NCBI GenBank assembly: GCA_005776735.1
Contig: SXOM01000216.1
Span: 1 to 6,963, forward strand
Direction of reading: 5' to 3'
From: Pseudomonadota bacterium
GTDB taxonomy: Bacteria > Myxococcota_A > UBA796 > SXON01
DNA length: 6,963 bases
The position numbers and the translations under genes were made by a program. The notes under the pieces were generated by a model. That model was given only the letters and a program-made list of their open reading frames with translations. It had not been told where the DNA came from and searched no databases. Each line of letters opens with the position of its first letter. Positions within the stretch are counted from its first letter, which is position 1. Below are positions 5,320 to 6,963 of this stretch, piece by piece.

Positions 5320-5440
5320 GGTGAGGCGGTACTCGAACTCCTGGACGTACCGCCTGCGCCAAAGACCACCGCGAACGGGTCGCCTCCGCCTACGAGGTGG
5401 GCGACGTCGACCAGGTCGAGGACTACGCTCGGGCGCCACG
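5320..5440 (+). pseudogene. Possible frameshifted coding remnant
   Basis: One plus-strand frame (5320-5361) reads GEAVLELLDVPPAP, and the next (from 5361) reads KDHRERVASAYEVGDVDQVE then DYARA. The two join smoothly if one A is restored in the AAA run at 5361-5363. The second part has G/C-ending codons nearly throughout, as true genes here do. Stops precede both parts (TGA at 5317 and TGA at 5322). No start or family is recognised. It may be the tail of a decayed gene, and chance is not excluded. Part of it coincides with the hairpin at 5324-5355. Confidence 0.3.
5324..5355. repeat. Perfect 9-bp intergenic hairpin
   Basis: AGGCGGTAC (5324-5332) and GTACCGCCT (5347-5355) form a perfect 9-bp stem with a 14-nt loop. 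It lies about 120 nt past the stop of the minus-strand peptidase gene. No T tract follows on either strand. It could be a 3' end structure for that mRNA. Confidence 0.5.
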
Positions 5441-5473
5441 CGGCGAAGGAGGTGTCCCGCCTCCCGCCTCCCC

Positions 5474-6514
5474 TCAGGGCGTCGGAGCCGCCGACGCCAC
5501 CTGCGTGTCGAGCTGCGCCGACAGCTCCTTCGCCTTGGCGGCGAAGTCCGCCATCAGCTCCGGCGGCAGCTTCCGGCGCAGCGTCCCGTGGTAGTCCACC
5601 GGATCGACCGTCCGACCCGCCTTCTCGATCTGGTAGTGCAGGTGCGGCCCCGTGCTCCGGCCGGTGTTCCCCGACCGCGCGATCACCTCGCCCGCGGTGA
5701 CCGTCTGGCCTTCCTTCACCAGGTTCTCGTTGAGGTGCAGGAACTTCGCCGTCGCGCCGTCCGAGAACCGCAGCTCGACGCAGTTGCCGTTCGCCGCGTG
5801 GTTCCAGTTCACCCGGAGCACCTTCCCGGCCCGCGGCGCCAGGATCTCGGAGCCGATCGGCGTCTTGAAGTCCATGCCCTCGTGGGTCGGCCGGTCTTTC
5901 AACAGGCTGGTGATCTGCTCGTAGTCCGCGAGCGGACCGTCGATCAGCCGGCGCGGAACCTCGGTGCCGTCGCTCGCCCAGAAGCTCGGGAACCGATCGC
6001 CCTGCGCCTGGTACCGGTACGCGTCGACCACGCGCTCACCCGCCGCCCCAGGGTTGAGCGTCAGGCGCGCCGCGAGCACCAACGGCTCCACGCCGTCGTT
6101 CTCCTCGAACAACACGTCGACGCGGTCGCCCTTGTGCAGGTCACGACGCACATCCACGTCCCACACGAAGAGCCGGGAGTACACCGCGCTCAGCGCCGCC
6201 GGCGACTTGCTCGGCGCGCCCTGGAACGCCGCCGACAACGAGCTCTGTACCGGCGCCGAATACACGTTGGTGCCGGCCCGCCGGGTCACGCCCAGCGGCT
6301 CGGGCAACGCCGGTACCAGCTCCGGCGGGATGGCCGCGTTGGGGTCGGCCGCAGGGGCCTCGGCCACCGCGACCGCCGCCGGGGCCACCTCGGGCGCCGG
6401 CGCATCCCCGTCGCGCAAGGCGAGGGTGAGGTTGAGCACGAGGCTGGTACCGAGGAAGCCATACAGCAACCACGGCTTTCCCAGCGGAGGATTCTTCAGG
6501 AACTCGGGGATCAT
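5474..6514 (-). CDS. Membrane-anchored M23 (LytM-type) peptidoglycan endopeptidase, MepM/ShyA/Csd3-like
   Basis: The product is 346 aa and likely cleaves peptide cross-links in peptidoglycan from the outer face of the inner membrane. Residues 1-14 are cytoplasmic, 15-33 a membrane anchor (WLLYGFLGTSLVLNLTLAL), and 35-75 an Ala/Pro-rich linker. Residues about 80-205 form the accessory domain seen in MepM/ShyA/Csd3 enzymes (VYSRLFVWDVDVRRDLHKGD, then YRYQAQGDRF and a DGTEVPRRLIDGPL stretch). The M23 domain (about 206-310) shows all Zn/catalytic marks: His211 and Asp215 (HEGMD), His260 (FLHLN), and GNTGRSTGPHLHYQIE with His291 and His293. A charged helix (about 314-338) ends the protein. The segment joining the domains is short: LLKDRPTHEGMD lacks the longer R-x-HP stretch usual before the first His. 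ATG 6514 is chosen over ATG 6631 because the extra 39 residues have atypical codons and would precede the natural anchor. No Shine-Dalgarno is clear. Confidence 0.93.
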   Translation of the reverse strand: MIPEFLKNPPLGKPWLLYGFLGTSLVLNLTLALRDGDAPAPEVAPAAVAVAEAPAADPNAAIPPELVPALPEPLGVTRRAGTNVYSAPVQSSLSAAFQGAPSKSPAALSAVYSRLFVWDVDVRRDLHKGDRVDVLFEENDGVEPLVLAARLTLNPGAAGERVVDAYRYQAQGDRFPSFWASDGTEVPRRLIDGPLADYEQITSLLKDRPTHEGMDFKTPIGSEILAPRAGKVLRVNWNHAANGNCVELRFSDGATAKFLHLNENLVKEGQTVTAGEVIARSGNTGRSTGPHLHYQIEKAGRTVDPVDYHGTLRRKLPPELMADFAAKAKELSAQLDTQVASAAPTP

Positions 6515-6565
6515 GGGGACCAGCGCAGCGGGGAGAGGACAGAGACCAGCGGGGTAGGTCCCTAC

Positions 6566-6594
6566 AGGGTCACATTTCGCTATTGGCACGTCAA
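6566..6594 (-). promoter_or_regulatory. Weak candidate promoter of the M23 peptidase gene
   Basis: TTGACG (6594-6589, minus strand) matches 5 of 6 positions of the -35 consensus. At 17-nt spacing the -10 would be GACCCT (6571-6566), a poor match; TGTAGG a few bases further is no better. The site lies 52-80 nt upstream of the chosen ATG (6514) and inside the extra stretch that an ATG at 6631 would translate. Confidence 0.25.
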
Positions 6595-6601
6595 GCCTCG
6601 C

Positions 6602-6666
6602 TACGAAAAAAAGTTCGTGATCGGCGATCATTTCCCAAAAGCGCAGGTTGTTTGATCACAATGATC
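6602..6666. promoter_or_regulatory. AT-richer divergent control region with clustered GATC palindromes
   Basis: Between the divergent genes at 6514 and 6749 this is the least GC-rich stretch. It holds ACGAA-N6-TTCGT (6603-6618, around an A7 run), the palindrome TGATCGGCGATCA (6618-6630), TTGT-TTGATC-ACAA (6648-6661) and four GATC sites within 48 nt (6619, 6626, 6654, 6663). These look like operator half-sites or methylation-sensitive sites serving the divergent promoters. No regulator is identified, and no full sigma-70 promoter can be assigned to the plus-strand gene. Confidence 0.4.
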
Positions 6667-6748
6667 CGGGCGATGCGCCGCGACCGTCCGCTCGTCTGGA
6701 AACGTCCCGATGCGCATCGCGCGGCGCACCGCGGATTAGACCCGGAAG

Positions 6749-6963
6749 ATGGGCCGTACCTTCCTGATCGGCGCGCTGGCCTTCGTGGTCGGCGCAGCGC
6801 TCGGCGCCTGGCAACCCCGCGGCGAGCTGCTCGGCCTGCGGGCCGAGTCCGACCGCCTCGCGCGGGAGGCGCGGTCGTGCCAGCGCGGCGCCGCGAGCGC
6901 CGGCATCACCCAGCTCCTGGGCGGCGGCCGCCAGGGGCTGCGCGACGCGGCGGCTGATCCAGA
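6749..6963 (+). CDS. Membrane-anchored protein with probable coiled coil, C-terminus cut by the window
   Basis: Seventy-one complete codons are visible and the frame is open at the right edge. It begins MGRTFLIGALAFVVGAALGA, with one N-terminal membrane segment or signal anchor (residues 4-20). WQPRGE follows, then a charged heptad-like stretch LLGLRAESDRLAREARS (about 27-43) that could form a coiled coil, then a Gly-rich part. An in-frame TAG at 6737-6739 makes ATG 6749 the first available start. GGAAG sits immediately before the ATG, closer than an ideal ribosome site. Nearly every codon ends in G or C, unlike the overlapping frames. The family is not recognised. Divergent arrangement with the peptidase gene (234-nt gap) suggests a shared control region. 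Confidence 0.75.
   Translation, partial: MGRTFLIGALAFVVGAALGAWQPRGELLGLRAESDRLAREARSCQRGAASAGITQLLGGGRQGLRDAAADP

Noticed and set aside
5324..5355. tRNA-like T-arm (TTCGAGT on the minus strand)
   Set aside because: No flanking 5-bp T stem, acceptor or anticodon arm can be formed; the sequence is a simple 9-bp palindrome.
2451..5369. Very long minus-strand open frame (972 codons) across the glycan operon and the gap
   Set aside because: It runs antisense to two well-supported genes and through the 49-bp repeats; the Arg/Pro/Ala-rich product with no recognisable domain is a compositional artefact of missing stops.
6512..6631. Upstream ATG at 6631 for the peptidase (385 aa)
   Set aside because: The extra 39 residues have atypical codons and lie over likely control sequence; they would place a non-hydrophobic segment before a normal N-terminal anchor.
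5207..6655. Plus-strand open frame of 482 codons opposite the M23 gene
   Set aside because: The minus strand carries all M23 catalytic motifs in order; the plus frame is Arg-rich shadow text.
6583..6957. Plus-strand open frame overlapping the last gene
   Set aside because: The frame from 6749 has near-uniform G/C third positions, an in-frame stop just upstream and a clear membrane anchor; the other frame turns into Arg/Pro-rich shadow text.

Overview
The window is very GC-rich, and real genes stand out by codons ending almost always in G or C. The largest minus-strand gene carries MopE-type Asp/Cys repeats, a Thr/Gly/Asp linker and a Cys-Gly/hydrophobic/Arg C-terminal tail. This combination is typical of Myxococcota and related deltaproteobacterial lineages, so a Gram-negative bacterium of that kind is the best guess. 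No rRNA, tRNA, CRISPR array, transposase or phage gene is visible. The layout looks chromosomal.

Left end, minus strand (1-2418). From right to left: (i) a 649-aa exported protein with a beta-helix-like N-terminal half, six MopE-type metal-binding repeats and a C-terminal surface-sorting-like tail (469-2418); (ii) a complete small transcription unit not explained by larger genes, with promoter TTGACA-N17-TCAAAT (444-472), a 5' leader hairpin (411-435), an AGGAG ribosome site, a 33-codon lipoprotein gene (270-371) and an intrinsic terminator (206-248); (iii) the start of another exported protein or lipoprotein (1-204), whose ATG lies just past the terminator's T tract.

Middle, plus strand (2466-4696). 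Divergent from the repeat protein and only 47 nt away is an O-antigen ligase/polymerase-like multi-pass membrane protein (2466-3884). It is coupled by a 4-nt GTGA overlap to a membrane-anchored protein of unknown function (3881-4696), which resembles an alpha/beta hydrolase without its nucleophile. The pair is probably one operon for surface polysaccharide or envelope work.

Convergent gap (4697-5473, 777 nt). No intact gene is seen. It holds a large degenerate palindrome with nested arms around about 4846, a 49-bp tandem repeat array (about 5060-5262), two strong hairpins (5264-5305 and 5324-5355) and a possible frameshifted coding remnant (about 5320-5440).

Right end. A membrane-anchored M23 (LytM-type) peptidoglycan endopeptidase of the MepM/ShyA/Csd3 style lies on the minus strand (5474-6514). 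A relatively AT-rich divergent control region (6515-6748) carries a cluster of GATC palindromes. A membrane-anchored protein cut by the window edge begins at 6749 on the plus strand. Most of the genes act at the cell envelope: lipoproteins, a surface repeat protein, glycan polymer handling and peptidoglycan cleavage.
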